Below are positions 8,173 through 16,903 of a stretch of DNA of 64,000 bases, piece after piece. The stretch is from Alkalihalophilus pseudofirmus (GTDB lineage Bacteria > Bacillota > Bacilli > Bacillales > Bacillaceae_D). Both the position numbers and the translations under genes were made by a program. The DNA lies in the NCBI RefSeq assembly GCF_029094545.1, contig NZ_CP117835.1, positions 2,212,001 through 2,276,000 on the forward strand. Direction: 5' to 3'. Under the pieces are notes generated by a model, which worked only from the letters and a program-made list of their open reading frames with translations, was not told where the DNA came from and searched no databases. Every line of letters starts with the position of its first letter. Positions within the stretch are counted from its first letter, which is position 1.

Positions 8173-8490
8173 TCGTGTCCTCCTCCTTTAAAAGGATAAA
8201 CCCACTTTTTATGTAAAATTATCCTATTAATCTTTTCCATATTAAAGCAAGGGAGTTTTTTATTCAATATGACTAAAGTGATTAGCCTTAATCACATCAA
8301 AATTCCTAGTCAAATAGATTTAGATAGGATATAGTTATATGTAATTTTTTAAATTCACCTTAAAATTTAACATTAATAATAAAGATTGTTATATTAACCT
8401 TAATTAATAATAAATAGTGAGGTTGACTTGGAATTTTATGCTAAAATGAACCTATATCATATAAAATACTATTCATTATGGGGGATGCGG

Positions 8491-8868
8491 ATGGAAAAGG
8501 TTATTGGAACAGGATTATTATTTATGCTGCTTCTCACCCTGACTGCTTGTGGGCAAGACACTGTGAAGTTTAGCGGGCAAGGCGAACATTGGGAGGCTGT
8601 TTATACGGCGAATATTTACGAGGAAAATAGTGAACAAACTGAATTTAGCATCCGCTATTTGGGAGAAAACCCTCCTGCCACTCCTGTAGACTTTGAGATT
8701 GGAAGCATTTCGGCTAACGGTTGGGAGCTAAATGATAACGGCACATTATCAAGCAGCGAAAGTGGTGGTTGCAGCGGCTGTGCAGTTACCACCCGTGATG
8801 ACCGTATTAAATTTACGATTGAGTGGGACGGCCAGACAGAGAGTTTTGTTCTCGAGAATGTGAATTAA
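8491..8868 (+). CDS. Small lipoprotein of unknown function
   Basis: 125 residues from ATG 8491, six bases after GGGGG; longer in-frame starts at 8428 and 8478 lack suitable ribosome sites. MEKVIGTGLLFMLLLTLTAC is a lipoprotein signal peptide with lipobox LTAC; the mature part begins GQDTVKFSGQGEHWEA and is predicted beta-rich. A GGCSGCAVTT segment near the C-terminus has two cysteines. Similar Bacillus lipoproteins of unknown role begin with a (FSG)EGENW motif after the lipobox. It is a single gene, divergent from the toxin operon, ending at a bidirectional terminator. Confidence 0.78.
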   Translation: MEKVIGTGLLFMLLLTLTACGQDTVKFSGQGEHWEAVYTANIYEENSEQTEFSIRYLGENPPATPVDFEIGSISANGWELNDNGTLSSSESGGCSGCAVTTRDDRIKFTIEWDGQTESFVLENVN

Positions 8869-8882
8869 ACGTACAGTGACAT

Positions 8883-8922
8883 AAAAAAGTGCGATTTCCG
8901 ACCATTAGATTCGCACTTTTTT
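8883..8922. terminator. Bidirectional terminator between the lipoprotein and GNAT genes
   Basis: AAAAGTGCGA (8885-8894) and TCGCACTTTT (8911-8920) form a stem with A-run before and T-run after, so it can stop both convergent genes. Confidence 0.88.
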
Positions 8923-8929
8923 CCTCAGA

Positions 8930-9385
8930 TTATAGCTTTAGTTTTAATCCCTCATGCGTGGCTTCAAATCCTAACCGTTCATAAAAGCGCAGGGCATCAG
9001 GTCTTTTTTTATCTGTTGTCAGTTGTATCACCTGACAGCCTCGTTGTTTTGCTCGATTGATTGCCCATTTAATTAGCTCGCTGCCAACCCCTTGACCACG
9101 TACTGATGCGGCTGTTCTCACACCTTCTATCGTTGCCCTCCATCCTCCTTGATGCGTTAAATAAGGTGTAAAGGTTAGTTGTTGCACACCTACGACAGTC
9201 TCCTCTTTGCAGGCAACGATTAACTCATTATTTGGATCAGACTTGATTGAATGGAAGGCTTTTATATAACTTTCTGGGAGTGGTTGTTCATACTTTTCTC
9301 GTTTGCTGCCTAATACATCGTCAGCAAGCATATACACAATCGAATCCAAATCACCTTCTGTTGCTAGTCTAAAATGAATGTCCAT
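8930..9385 (-). CDS. GNAT-family N-acetyltransferase
   Basis: 151 residues. Acetyl-CoA binding motif A is VRTAASVRGQGVGSELIKWA (about residues 86-105), followed by RGCQVIQLTTDKKRPDALRFYERLGF, the usual motif B. The whole protein is one GNAT domain. The acceptor is unknown; the nearest known theme is small-molecule acetylation. Ribosome site GGAGGG nine bases before ATG. First gene read on the minus strand left of the accessory block. Confidence 0.85.
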   Translation of the reverse strand: MDIHFRLATEGDLDSIVYMLADDVLGSKREKYEQPLPESYIKAFHSIKSDPNNELIVACKEETVVGVQQLTFTPYLTHQGGWRATIEGVRTAASVRGQGVGSELIKWAINRAKQRGCQVIQLTTDKKRPDALRFYERLGFEATHEGLKLKL

Positions 9386-9423
9386 TTTAATCTTCCCTCC
9401 TCAACTAAAATAATAGGAAGTTA

Positions 9424-9939
9424 CTAATTACATTTCACTTCCATCAACCACTCTCTTCCCTCATTGATCTGCTTCACTTTTCTAAACCCACATTTCTCAT
9501 AACACTTTATCGCTCTCACATTCGATATCGCTGGATCGACAATCACCGTGTCTGCTCCCGTATCCTTTACTATCTTCCTGACAAAAAAGGAAACCATTAG
9601 GGTACCTATCCCTTTATTAAACAAAGCAGGCTCGCCAATAAATTGATCCATCCCATATACTTTGAGGCTACGGCCGTATCCAAATTCATTATATTTATCT
9701 TCAGCAAGCTTGTAATACTGCATAAAGCCGATCGGCGTGCCTTGCCACTCGACGATAAAAGGAGGTACATTCACTTCTCCCTGCACACGCGGTTCGTACT
9801 TTTGCTTTACTTGCTCAAATGAAAAAGGAGCATTGACATCACCATAGTATTCTAAAACCTCATTCGTACTTAGCCACTTTGCCATGATTGAGAAATCCTC
9901 TTGAGTCATTTTTCGGATATAAATATTATGATCTTCCAT
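9424..9939 (-). CDS. GNAT acetyltransferase resembling aminoglycoside 6'-N-acetyltransferases
   Basis: 171 residues. The segment YGMDQFIGEPALFNKGIGTL followed by VIVDPAISNVRAIKCYEKCGF closely follows the AAC(6') pattern (GxDQ, GxGT, DPxxxNxRAIxCYEKxGF), which is more specific than generic GNAT. A role in aminoglycoside modification is plausible, but related siderophore or unknown acetyltransferases share the motif, and resistance is not shown. Its start overlaps the end of the preceding DinB-fold gene by 14 bases, so both belong to one transcript. Confidence 0.75.
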   Translation of the reverse strand: MEDHNIYIRKMTQEDFSIMAKWLSTNEVLEYYGDVNAPFSFEQVKQKYEPRVQGEVNVPPFIVEWQGTPIGFMQYYKLAEDKYNEFGYGRSLKVYGMDQFIGEPALFNKGIGTLMVSFFVRKIVKDTGADTVIVDPAISNVRAIKCYEKCGFRKVKQINEGREWLMEVKCN

Positions 9940-10396
9940 GTTCAGTTCTCCCTATAAAATGAGCTGAAACAGGCTTAAATTCAAGTTCCCTTGCCCAGAC
10001 TGATAATTGGCCTATATGGTGAATGTCATGAGCAATGACGTGATGAAGGATCTCATCTTTAGTATAAGATTGATTTTCCCAAGACACATTTAGACTCTCA
10101 TCTTTGTTTGCAAATAACCCTTTTTCTATAAACTTCATAATTTCAGCACGACATTCATTAGAAAGCTTTTTCAATTGTTCCAGCGTATCGTATTGTTCAA
10201 ATGAAATAATTTCATCCTCTTTGCCTTGAATGGCTTTAATCCAGCTGTTTTCTACCTCAATAACATGAAACAGGGTATATAGTATACTGCCTGGTCCGCC
10301 AGTGCGCGGCTTTAGCAGCTCTGCCGTTGATATCTGTTCACACCATTCGAGCCACTCGTCTCTCACCTGCCAGTTGTACTCAAAAAAAGATCGCAT
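9926..10396 (-). CDS. DinB-superfamily protein (putative thiol S-transferase)
   Basis: 156 residues. Four-helix DinB fold with histidine metal ligands: LFHVIEVENSWI near residue 48 and HHVIAHDIHHIGQLSVWAR near residue 128. In Firmicutes this superfamily includes metal-dependent bacillithiol S-transferases (BstA/YfiT type) acting on electrophiles and antibiotics. ATG 10396 follows GAGGTG by five bases; a GTG one codon earlier is too close. Overlaps the AAC(6')-like gene downstream. Confidence 0.8.
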   Translation of the reverse strand: MRSFFEYNWQVRDEWLEWCEQISTAELLKPRTGGPGSILYTLFHVIEVENSWIKAIQGKEDEIISFEQYDTLEQLKKLSNECRAEIMKFIEKGLFANKDESLNVSWENQSYTKDEILHHVIAHDIHHIGQLSVWARELEFKPVSAHFIGRTEHGRS

Positions 10397-10435
10397 CACT
10401 TCACCTCATCCATTATTGCTCGTCTTTATCCACTG

Positions 10436-10720
10436 TTAAACCATTAATATGATGATCCACCCAATAATGATCAACGGAAAGATCATAAAAAATAAATTAA
10501 AGCCTTGCATGATTTTCAGTGAAACATGAGCCTTTCCTTTGCTCGTTATTCTAATGTAATAAAAAGAAATCCAACCAAATACAGGCATCAAAAATGACCA
10601 TACCCCGTAATTGGGTTCTGTTGCATCAATTAATTCTTCCATTAACAATAGAAATAAAAAGAGATTAATCATTAATAGAGTAAGAGGTATCCATTTGTTA
10701 AAACTTATCGTTGTTTTCAT
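10436..10720 (-). CDS. Small membrane protein
   Basis: 94 residues with three hydrophobic segments (IPLTLLMINLFLFLLLM, VWSFLMPVFGWISFYYI and FFMIFPLIIIGWIIILMV). No family recognised. Good GGGGAG ribosome site. It lies between two DinB-fold genes in the same direction with gaps of 39 and 25 bp, so it is probably co-transcribed with them. Confidence 0.7.
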   Translation of the reverse strand: MKTTISFNKWIPLTLLMINLFLFLLLMEELIDATEPNYGVWSFLMPVFGWISFYYIRITSKGKAHVSLKIMQGFNLFFMIFPLIIIGWIIILMV

Positions 10721-10745
10721 AGGGCGGCACTCCCCTCAGCAAGCT

Positions 10746-11261
10746 CTATCCTAATTCAAACATCCTCTTAATTAACCTGATCTGTCCTCGATGACTGATT
10801 TCATCTTCCATTACGTGAAACCATAGGTAATAGTTATTATAGGAGACACCATTATCCCATTTACTTTCTTCAAATAACCATTGATCATCTTTTTCTTTTA
10901 AATGAACCAATGTACGCTCCCTTATTTGACGCAGTTTTTCAGCATAATACTCAACTGGTTTATTTCTGATTGTCTCTTTTGCTAATGTATTTATTTCTAA
11001 CAACGGGCCCCATTCTTCATACTCCTTGTTTGTTAAGTCTCTCTTTTCAAACGAGATTACCTGATGAACAAATTCAATGGATGCAATATGTGCCAATAAA
11101 ATAGCAATTGAATTTATCGTTTTTTCTGCAACTAAATCAAGTTCTTCCATGCTTAAATGAGCAATTTCGCTTAAGGTCACCTCTCTTGTATGCTCTAACA
11201 TCCATATAAGCTCACCTATTCTCTTTGAATGATATGTGCTTGCCTGTATACAATAATCCAT
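10746..11261 (-). CDS. DinB/DUF664-superfamily protein
   Basis: 171 residues. Histidines at the expected metal-ligand places: ILLAHIASIEFVHQ (about residue 58), and LWFHVMEDEISHRGQIRLIK near the C-terminus. The latter is the typical DinB_2/DUF664 ending. Enzymatic role unknown; the fold is used by thiol-dependent S-transferases. GGAGGT ribosome site. First gene of a run of four minus-strand genes reaching to 9424. Confidence 0.78.
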   Translation of the reverse strand: MDYCIQASTYHSKRIGELIWMLEHTREVTLSEIAHLSMEELDLVAEKTINSIAILLAHIASIEFVHQVISFEKRDLTNKEYEEWGPLLEINTLAKETIRNKPVEYYAEKLRQIRERTLVHLKEKDDQWLFEESKWDNGVSYNNYYLWFHVMEDEISHRGQIRLIKRMFELG

Positions 11262-11276
11262 CCACCTTTACCTCCT

Positions 11277-11306
11277 TTAAAAAAAGAGCTGCATGTAAGC
11301 AGCTCT
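11277..11306 (-). terminator. Terminator of the amidohydrolase gene
   Basis: AGAGCTGC (11285-11292), ATGTAA loop, GCAGCTCT (11299-11306), followed on the minus strand by TTTTTTT. Confidence 0.88.
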
Positions 11307-11328
11307 AGAAAGCAAGCTTCAGTTATAT

Positions 11329-12678
11329 TTATTGATTCACCTGCTCGCGGTATTCCTCTAACATATAATCTCTTGCCTCAATCGCTTGTTTTTTCAAGCT
11401 GGCTAGATCAACATTCAATAATTTCCCGTCTTTCTTAACCGCTTCTCCTGCCACATAAACTGAATCAACATTTGCTGTGTTCGTCGTTTGTACCACGGTT
11501 CCAATAGGATCATTCACAGGGAAGATATTTAAATCATTCGTACGGATCATAATCATGTCCGCTTGTTTGCCTGGAGCTAAGCTGCCGATTTTATCTTCTA
11601 GCATAAGAGCTTTAGCACCTTCAATGGTGGCACATTCTAAGATCGTTTCTGCTGATAGATTCAGCTCGGGACCTGGCATAATCCCTTTTTCTAGCTGAAT
11701 CTGATTATATCTCGCTCGCTCTGCTTGAAGGGCAAACTTCATTTGTGCAAACATATCCCCGCCTGTTGAGGTGACGACATCGACTCCGAGTGCTGGTTTT
11801 AGTCCATTTTCAAGCGATAACCCTACAGCGGGATACCCGTGTCCCATCATCATCTCAATTTCAGGTGTTACGGAAATACTTCCGCCTTTTTCTGCTAATA
11901 GCTTCACCTCTTCAGGGCTGATCGCATTAGCATGGACAAAGTTTAAATCTTTTCCTAATAAGTTCTCCTCATTTAACTTTTCAATCGAACGAGCTGTTGA
12001 TCCCCATGTACCAAAACCAAGATGCATGCTACATACGGCATCCAGCTCTCTTGCTAATTGAATTTCTTTTACACTAGTTTCCCAAGAACTAAACTCAGGG
12101 CCGCGAATGGCGAGGCCCATTGTTAACAGCTGATCCCGTGAAGAGAAATAACGCGCTTTTATTGTTCTGGCATCCTCTGCATTATCGATGGTGCTGTCAG
12201 CATTCCAATATTCTGTGTCCCCCGGGCTGCCATGAGCAAAGACTGCTCTAATTCCAGAGTCTTTCAACCCTCTAATCATCTCTTCTGTATGGTCAGGAGA
12301 AATGATCATCGTCCAATCAAGCAAGGTGGTGACCCCTGCATCTAATGCTTCAAGAGCACCGAGCCGGTTTGCTGTATAATCATCTTCAGGCCTGCGCATC
12401 GACCCCAAGCCACCATAATAGATTTTACTCAAATACGTTTGCAGCGACCAATCTGCTCCTATATTACGGATGAGCGACTCCCATGTGTGCCGGTGTGAAT
12501 CCACCAACCCTGGCATCACGATCATATCCGATGCATCAATTACTTCACAGTCTCCTGCTTCTATATTGGGTCTTACCTCAACAATAGTAGATCCTTCAAC
12601 GAGAACATCAGCCGTCTCAAAGTTCCCTAAATTCTTATCTAACGTCAGTACTGTGCCGCCCTTAAATAGCTTTCTCAT
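11329..12678 (-). CDS. Amidohydrolase (TrzN/AtzB/8-oxoguanine-deaminase-like subfamily)
   Basis: 449 residues. Metal-binding signature of the deaminase/chlorohydrolase branch: VDSHRHTWES (HxH, residues about 60-68), CSMHLGFG, FVHANAIS and LGVDVVTSTGG (the catalytic Asp). A C-terminal beta-barrel contains GSLAPGKQADMIMI. Members hydrolyse C-N or C-Cl bonds of nucleobases, s-triazines and related rings; the substrate here cannot be told. It lies downstream of an AEC transporter and a LysR regulator in the same direction, so an imported organic acid or heterocycle may be involved. Confidence 0.85.
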   Translation of the reverse strand: MRKLFKGGTVLTLDKNLGNFETADVLVEGSTIVEVRPNIEAGDCEVIDASDMIVMPGLVDSHRHTWESLIRNIGADWSLQTYLSKIYYGGLGSMRRPEDDYTANRLGALEALDAGVTTLLDWTMIISPDHTEEMIRGLKDSGIRAVFAHGSPGDTEYWNADSTIDNAEDARTIKARYFSSRDQLLTMGLAIRGPEFSSWETSVKEIQLARELDAVCSMHLGFGTWGSTARSIEKLNEENLLGKDLNFVHANAISPEEVKLLAEKGGSISVTPEIEMMMGHGYPAVGLSLENGLKPALGVDVVTSTGGDMFAQMKFALQAERARYNQIQLEKGIMPGPELNLSAETILECATIEGAKALMLEDKIGSLAPGKQADMIMIRTNDLNIFPVNDPIGTVVQTTNTANVDSVYVAGEAVKKDGKLLNVDLASLKKQAIEARDYMLEEYREQVNQ

Positions 12679-12779
12679 CGATCTTCATCCTTTCTGCTAA
12701 AGTGGAAATCTATCTCAACTCTTCCATTCTAGCATTCACAAATCGGAATAATCGAATCATTCGCTCAATTATAAGGGAA

Positions 12780-13712
12780 CTAATAAAGAGGAAATAAAAT
12801 TCCAGCCGCATAAACGACGGTTGTAACTGTGACCATACTGAATATTGTCGAGACAAGTACAGTTTGGGCTGCATACTCAGGGTAATTATTGTACTCAAGC
12901 GCAAAGATCGAGCTGTTTCTAGACGTTGGAAACGCACTTGCGATAAACAATGCTTGAGCAATGATTCCATCAAGATTTAGAAGAAAAATAACGAGAAGTC
13001 CAATACATGGGGATAAGAGAAGCCGGCCTGCTAAACTCATGAGTAAGGGCTTTTGGAATCTGTACAATTTAATAAAAGCACTTTGTGCACCAAGGGTAAC
13101 AAGTGCCATCGCGAGAAAAGCATCAGCTATATTTTCAATGGGCGAGAAGAAAAAGCTAGGTATCGCAATAGAAAATACTTTTAAAAATAGAGCGAGTAAT
13201 AAAGCATAGATGACGGGGTTCTTTAAAAGGAAACTAAGAGATTGAAGCCCTTTTTTCTCAGCTGACACAGCATTGAATAATCCATAGGTAAACGTAAGGA
13301 TATTCTGAAATAGCAAGACGACTACTTGAACGGTTACGCCTATTGGGTGCTGCGCAAAAACGAGCTGACTGATCGGAAGGCCAAAATTCCCATTATTACT
13401 CAACACTACACTGTTTTTAAAGGTAGACGTTAAGCGATGATCGAAACCTGCTGCTTTTGCAACGGCTGCACTTATAATAATGAGAATGCTATTTTGAATG
13501 ACGAGAAAGAGAAGAATAAGAGAAAGCGCCTCGCCACCCATTTCACTTTTATATACATTCACAAAGCAAACCGCCGGAATGAGCAGGTACGTATTTAATT
13601 TAGATAACGTCTTCATATCTAAAGTGAATTTCCGATGAAGGTACGCACCGATCGCTATTAATGAAAAGATCGGCACCATTACCTGAATAAGTATGGCGAA
13701 TAAAACATCCAT
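12780..13712 (-). CDS. AEC-family (auxin efflux/malate permease) transporter
   Basis: 310 residues with about ten membrane segments. The N-terminus (FAILIQVMVPIFSLIAIGAY) and the SNNGNFGLPISQLVF segment near residue 105 are typical of the AEC family, in which the NxGxxGxP-like turn lies at the membrane crossing. The C-terminal part FIASAFPTSRNSSIFALEY matches the second conserved repeat. Bacterial members carry malate, malonate and related carboxylates. Strong GGAGGGG ribosome site. Followed by the amidohydrolase and preceded by a LysR regulator. Confidence 0.85.
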   Translation of the reverse strand: MDVLFAILIQVMVPIFSLIAIGAYLHRKFTLDMKTLSKLNTYLLIPAVCFVNVYKSEMGGEALSLILLFLVIQNSILIIISAAVAKAAGFDHRLTSTFKNSVVLSNNGNFGLPISQLVFAQHPIGVTVQVVVLLFQNILTFTYGLFNAVSAEKKGLQSLSFLLKNPVIYALLLALFLKVFSIAIPSFFFSPIENIADAFLAMALVTLGAQSAFIKLYRFQKPLLMSLAGRLLLSPCIGLLVIFLLNLDGIIAQALFIASAFPTSRNSSIFALEYNNYPEYAAQTVLVSTIFSMVTVTTVVYAAGILFPLY

Positions 13713-13816
13713 TGCACACCCCTCCTCTTAAGCTAGCTTATAGCTGAAAGGAAAGAGTGTAAAATTCAATTTATCTATTGAGAGGTATTCAAAAAAGGAA
13801 TGATATCTTGGAAAAC

Positions 13817-14683
13817 TTATTCATTAAAATCAATTCGTTTCATAAAACGGACGAATTCAGCGATTGTCTTAAGCTTTAAAGAGTCTTCATGAAACAGCAT
13901 CCACGTCTTCCGCACGATAGGCTCGCCGTTTTTATCCGTTAAATTCACACGGAACAAACCTTCTTCCTCTTCTATTAACGTGCTAGGAAGAATTCCGTAC
14001 CCTAAGCCATTAATCACCATTTCCTTGCATGTGACTCCTTTGTCAACTTCCATTCCAATGAGCGGAGGGTGCGAATACGACCTGCTCCACCAGTTATCGA
14101 TTATCTGCAAAAGAAGAGTATCCGTTTCATAATCAATTCTTGGATATGACGGCAGATTCTCAAGATTTATTTCCTCTTTTGAGACAATGCAAATGTTTTC
14201 TTCAAATAGTAGAAGCTTTGATTCCGGCCACTCATACTCACCGCGGACGATCCCAATCTGTACATCCCGGTGATACACTTGATTAAACACTTCTTGGCTC
14301 CATCCAGTCGTAACCTTATAGTTTACGTTTGGAAAATGTTCTTGAAATAGCTTTAACATGTGAGGAAGTTTATGCGTCGCAATATAATTAGAAACCCCTA
14401 ATCGCAGTGTCCCGCTTACCTCGTCTTCCATATTTAAGACCGTTTCTTTAATGCTTTGAAAACGAGCAATCATCTCTTCTGCGCATGTTGCCAAGTACTC
14501 ACCTTGTGGCGTGAATTCCACTCCTCTTGCCCCTCGATTAATAATAGAAACATCATATTCTTTTTCCATTTGTTGAATTCTCTTCGTTAAGGTTGGTTGT
14601 GAAATATAGAGACTTTGAGCTGTTTTTGTAATGTTTTTCTTTGCAAAAAGCTCTTTTAAAATGAGCCAATTCCGTTCATCCAT
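13817..14683 (-). CDS. LysR-family transcriptional regulator
   Basis: 288 residues from ATG 14683, five bases after GGGGGAA. N-terminal winged HTH (LFAKKNITKTAQSLYISQPT then LTKRIQQMEKEYDVSIINR) and a periplasmic-binding-like effector domain beginning GTLRLGVSNYIATHKLP. It is encoded directly upstream of, and in the same direction as, the AEC transporter and amidohydrolase, so these are its likely targets. This arrangement (not divergent) is less usual for LysR regulators. Confidence 0.88.
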   Translation of the reverse strand: MDERNWLILKELFAKKNITKTAQSLYISQPTLTKRIQQMEKEYDVSIINRGARGVEFTPQGEYLATCAEEMIARFQSIKETVLNMEDEVSGTLRLGVSNYIATHKLPHMLKLFQEHFPNVNYKVTTGWSQEVFNQVYHRDVQIGIVRGEYEWPESKLLLFEENICIVSKEEINLENLPSYPRIDYETDTLLLQIIDNWWSRSYSHPPLIGMEVDKGVTCKEMVINGLGYGILPSTLIEEEEGLFRVNLTDKNGEPIVRKTWMLFHEDSLKLKTIAEFVRFMKRIDFNE

Positions 14684-14705
14684 ATGTATTCCCCCGTGCA
14701 ATAAA

Positions 14706-14864
14706 CTACTCTTTTTTACTATGATAAATCTTCTTTAACGTGTTATTGATGTTGTTTAAGCTCAGCAAAATAAAGCCAAGCATAACGAACGTCACAATTT
14801 CCCCAGTGAAAAAGGCAACGACCCCTAATACGATAAAATAAAAACTATACCACCATTGATTCAT
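14706..14864 (-). CDS. 52-residue membrane protein
   Basis: An open frame from ATG 14862-14864 to TAG 14706-14708 codes for MNQWWYSFYFIVLGVVAFFT and a second hydrophobic stretch (IVTFVMLGFILLSL), then a basic tail KKIYHSKKE. It fills the gap between the LysR gene and a GNAT gene and has GAGGG eleven bases upstream. No family recognised. Two membrane segments joined by a short acidic turn and a charged end argue that it is real. Confidence 0.6.
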   Translation of the reverse strand: MNQWWYSFYFIVLGVVAFFTGEIVTFVMLGFILLSLNNINNTLKKIYHSKKE

Positions 14865-14879
14865 CTTTCTAACATCCCT

Positions 14880-15413
14880 CTATTTATCTTTATTTTTCTC
14901 TATGTACTCTCTTTTCAGAACTCCCATAATGATTTCATCCGAATATTTTCCGTCTATAAACAGGGCGTCACGCAGAACCCCTTCTACTTTGAACCCTGCT
15001 TTTTCATATGCTTTCAGTCCTCTTTTATTATGGGAATATACTTCTAGTTGAAGACGGTTTAAGTTTAGCTTATGAAAGGCATAGTCTAACGCTAATTGAA
15101 CTGCCTCCGTCCCGTATCCTTTATTAAAGTACTTCGGGTCATGAAGAGCAATCCTGAAGGCGGCCTTATTATTGCCTTCATCTATTTCCAAGATAGCTAA
15201 ATCCCCGATACACTGATCATTAAGAAGGCAGATCGCAAAATCATGTCTTGTAGAGTCATCTGCCGCTTTGTCATAGAATTGAACGACATCTTCATATGTA
15301 AATTGCTTTTTGGTCCCTGTCATATATCTAATTTCCTTATTTTCTATCGCCTGGTAAAAGCTATGAAGATCTCGCTTTTCAAGTCTTCTAAGACAAACTA
15401 AATCTCCTTTCAT
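14880..15413 (-). CDS. GNAT acetyltransferase, RimJ/RimL type
   Basis: 177 residues from ATG 15413, seven bases after GGAGG (an upstream in-frame start lacks spacing). MKGDLVCLRRLEKRDLHSFY is the usual RimJ/RimL start; motif A is PKYFNKGYGTEAVQLAL, then LNRLQLEVYSHNKRGLKAYEK. The RimL branch contains ribosomal-protein and small-molecule acetyltransferases (for example SpeG-like); the acceptor is unknown. Confidence 0.83.
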   Translation of the reverse strand: MKGDLVCLRRLEKRDLHSFYQAIENKEIRYMTGTKKQFTYEDVVQFYDKAADDSTRHDFAICLLNDQCIGDLAILEIDEGNNKAAFRIALHDPKYFNKGYGTEAVQLALDYAFHKLNLNRLQLEVYSHNKRGLKAYEKAGFKVEGVLRDALFIDGKYSDEIIMGVLKREYIEKNKDK

Positions 15414-15450
15414 ATATACACCTCCTCTTACCACTTATAGCGCTGAGTTT

Positions 15451-15942
15451 TTAATCAATTCCAACAAGCTGACTTCTTCTCTCTAACAAAATGGTATCCC
15501 GCCACACACCGTTCATCTTACCAATCCGCTCGCGTTTGCCAACTTCTCTAAACCCACACTTCTTATGTATAAAAAGGCTTGCTGTATTCTCAGGAAAAAT
15601 GCCTGATTGAAGGGTCCAGATCTCTCTATTTTCACTAAGGTCCACTAATGCGCTAAGTAATAAGCTTCCAAGACCTTTTCCGCTCCACTTGTGACTAACA
15701 TACACACTAACTTCTGCCACACCTGCGTAGACACGGCGGTTCGATACCGGGCTAAGTGCAGCCCAACCTGCAACCTCGCCGTCTATTCTTGCCACTAACC
15801 GGCATTCATTGTCATGACTTCTATCCCACTCTTCCCACGCCGGCGCCTCAGTTTGAAAGGTGGCATTCCCACCAGCAATCCCCTCACAATATATAGCTTT
15901 AACTTCGGTCCAATCGGTCGGATTCATTTTATCTATGATCAT
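15451..15942 (-). CDS. GNAT acetyltransferase, phosphinothricin/methionine-sulfoximine (PAT/YwnH) type
   Basis: 163 residues. NPTDWTEVKAIYCEGI followed by GGNATFQTEAPAWEEWD is the hallmark N-terminus of the phosphinothricin N-acetyltransferase group, and VYVSHKWSGKGLGSLLLSAL is motif A. Members acetylate amino-acid analogues such as phosphinothricin and methionine sulfoximine. Shares a 4-bp overlap with the upstream GNAT gene, so the pair is co-transcribed. Confidence 0.83.
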   Translation of the reverse strand: MIIDKMNPTDWTEVKAIYCEGIAGGNATFQTEAPAWEEWDRSHDNECRLVARIDGEVAGWAALSPVSNRRVYAGVAEVSVYVSHKWSGKGLGSLLLSALVDLSENREIWTLQSGIFPENTASLFIHKKCGFREVGKRERIGKMNGVWRDTILLERRSQLVGID

Positions 15943-16466
15943 GACGTATCACCTTTCGATTCATGTTGTCTAAAACCCGCATAAATGTAGTGATATTTAT
16001 AAAAAATTAATACTTCTTTTTCTCTCCCAAAACCTATTTTCTCTGCCACTCGAATAGACGGCTTGTTTTTAGGAACAATCAAGCTGATTAGTCGATCAAC
16101 CTTTAATTGCTGAAACCCATAATCTCTGCATGCGATGGCCGCTTCAGTAGCATACCCTTTTGACCAATGCTTTTTATTGATATGATAGCCAAGCTCAATT
16201 TCATTTTTCCCCTCGACTTGTTGGGTAACCAATCCGCAATCACCGATGACTTCACCCGTTTCCCTAAAGCATACTGCCCATAAGCCATGACCGTCCTTTT
16301 GATAACGTTGAAGATTTTTCTCCACCCAGCTTTTCGTTTTTTCATAACGGAATGGTGCTGGGTAATGCTGCATTGTTTCAGGATCAGAGAAGATCGTATG
16401 GAGATCCGGAATATCTTCTTTAGTGAAAGGCCTTATTGTAAGTCTTTCTGTTTCAAGTTTGAGCAC
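15939..16466 (-). CDS. GNAT acetyltransferase, RimJ/RimL type
   Basis: 175 residues from a GTG start (16464-16466), five bases after AAAGGGG; an upstream in-frame ATG would add residues unlike the family. LETERLTIRPFTKEDIPDLH is the typical N-terminus and KKHWSKGYATEAAIACRDY is motif A. The following PKNKPSIRVAEKIGF matches motif B. Overlaps the next gene by four bases. Confidence 0.83.
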   Translation of the reverse strand: MLKLETERLTIRPFTKEDIPDLHTIFSDPETMQHYPAPFRYEKTKSWVEKNLQRYQKDGHGLWAVCFRETGEVIGDCGLVTQQVEGKNEIELGYHINKKHWSKGYATEAAIACRDYGFQQLKVDRLISLIVPKNKPSIRVAEKIGFGREKEVLIFYKYHYIYAGFRQHESKGDTS

Positions 16467-16667
16467 TTTTTCCCCTTTTATCATCGCTGCCTTCAAAAAG
16501 CATACCACATTCTTCCTTTCTTATTGGCAAACGATGAAGCAAAGATCAGTAGCGACCTTATGCTTCATTATTATGTATGAATAGGGTATGAATAGGACAA
16601 CTCCATATTTGCTATCCTTATCTAATACTAATTGCGTAAATACGGTACTTACCTCAATATACTTTAA

Positions 16668-16856
16668 TTAATACAAAGACTCAGGTGCATCCGGCAGTAT
16701 TACTGAAAGAATAATGTAAACCAGTAAATTAACCGGTAAAAAGATGAATAAGACTCTTACAACAAAAGAAGAGATTCCTAGATATTCTGCAATGCCTCCG
16801 CACACTCCTGTTAGTGCTCGATCATTTGATGATTTCATTAATGTATTTTTACGCAT
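16668..16856 (-). CDS. PspC-domain membrane protein
   Basis: 62 residues: LMKSSNDRALTGVCGGIAEY then LGISSFVVRVLFIFLPV, the complete PspC domain (R-x5-GVCGGIAxYF, one membrane segment). Stand-alone PspC proteins are common in Bacillus and are linked to envelope stress. The ATG follows AGAGGGGG. The 200 bp to the next gene downstream (16467-16667) hold no gene. Confidence 0.9.
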   Translation of the reverse strand: MRKNTLMKSSNDRALTGVCGGIAEYLGISSFVVRVLFIFLPVNLLVYIILSVILPDAPESLY

Positions 16857-16903
16857 AATATCCCCCTCTTTTTATGTGTTATTTCTGGCTTACATCTCAT
16901 TTT

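Noticed and set aside
12710-12973. 87-residue ORF overlapping the 3' end of the AEC transporter gene
   Set aside because: It overlaps a well-supported gene in another frame and shows no protein-like pattern of its own.
16534-16568. 8-bp inverted repeat ATGAAGCA/TGCTTCAT as terminator
   Set aside because: Long 19-base loop, short stem and no T-run in either direction.
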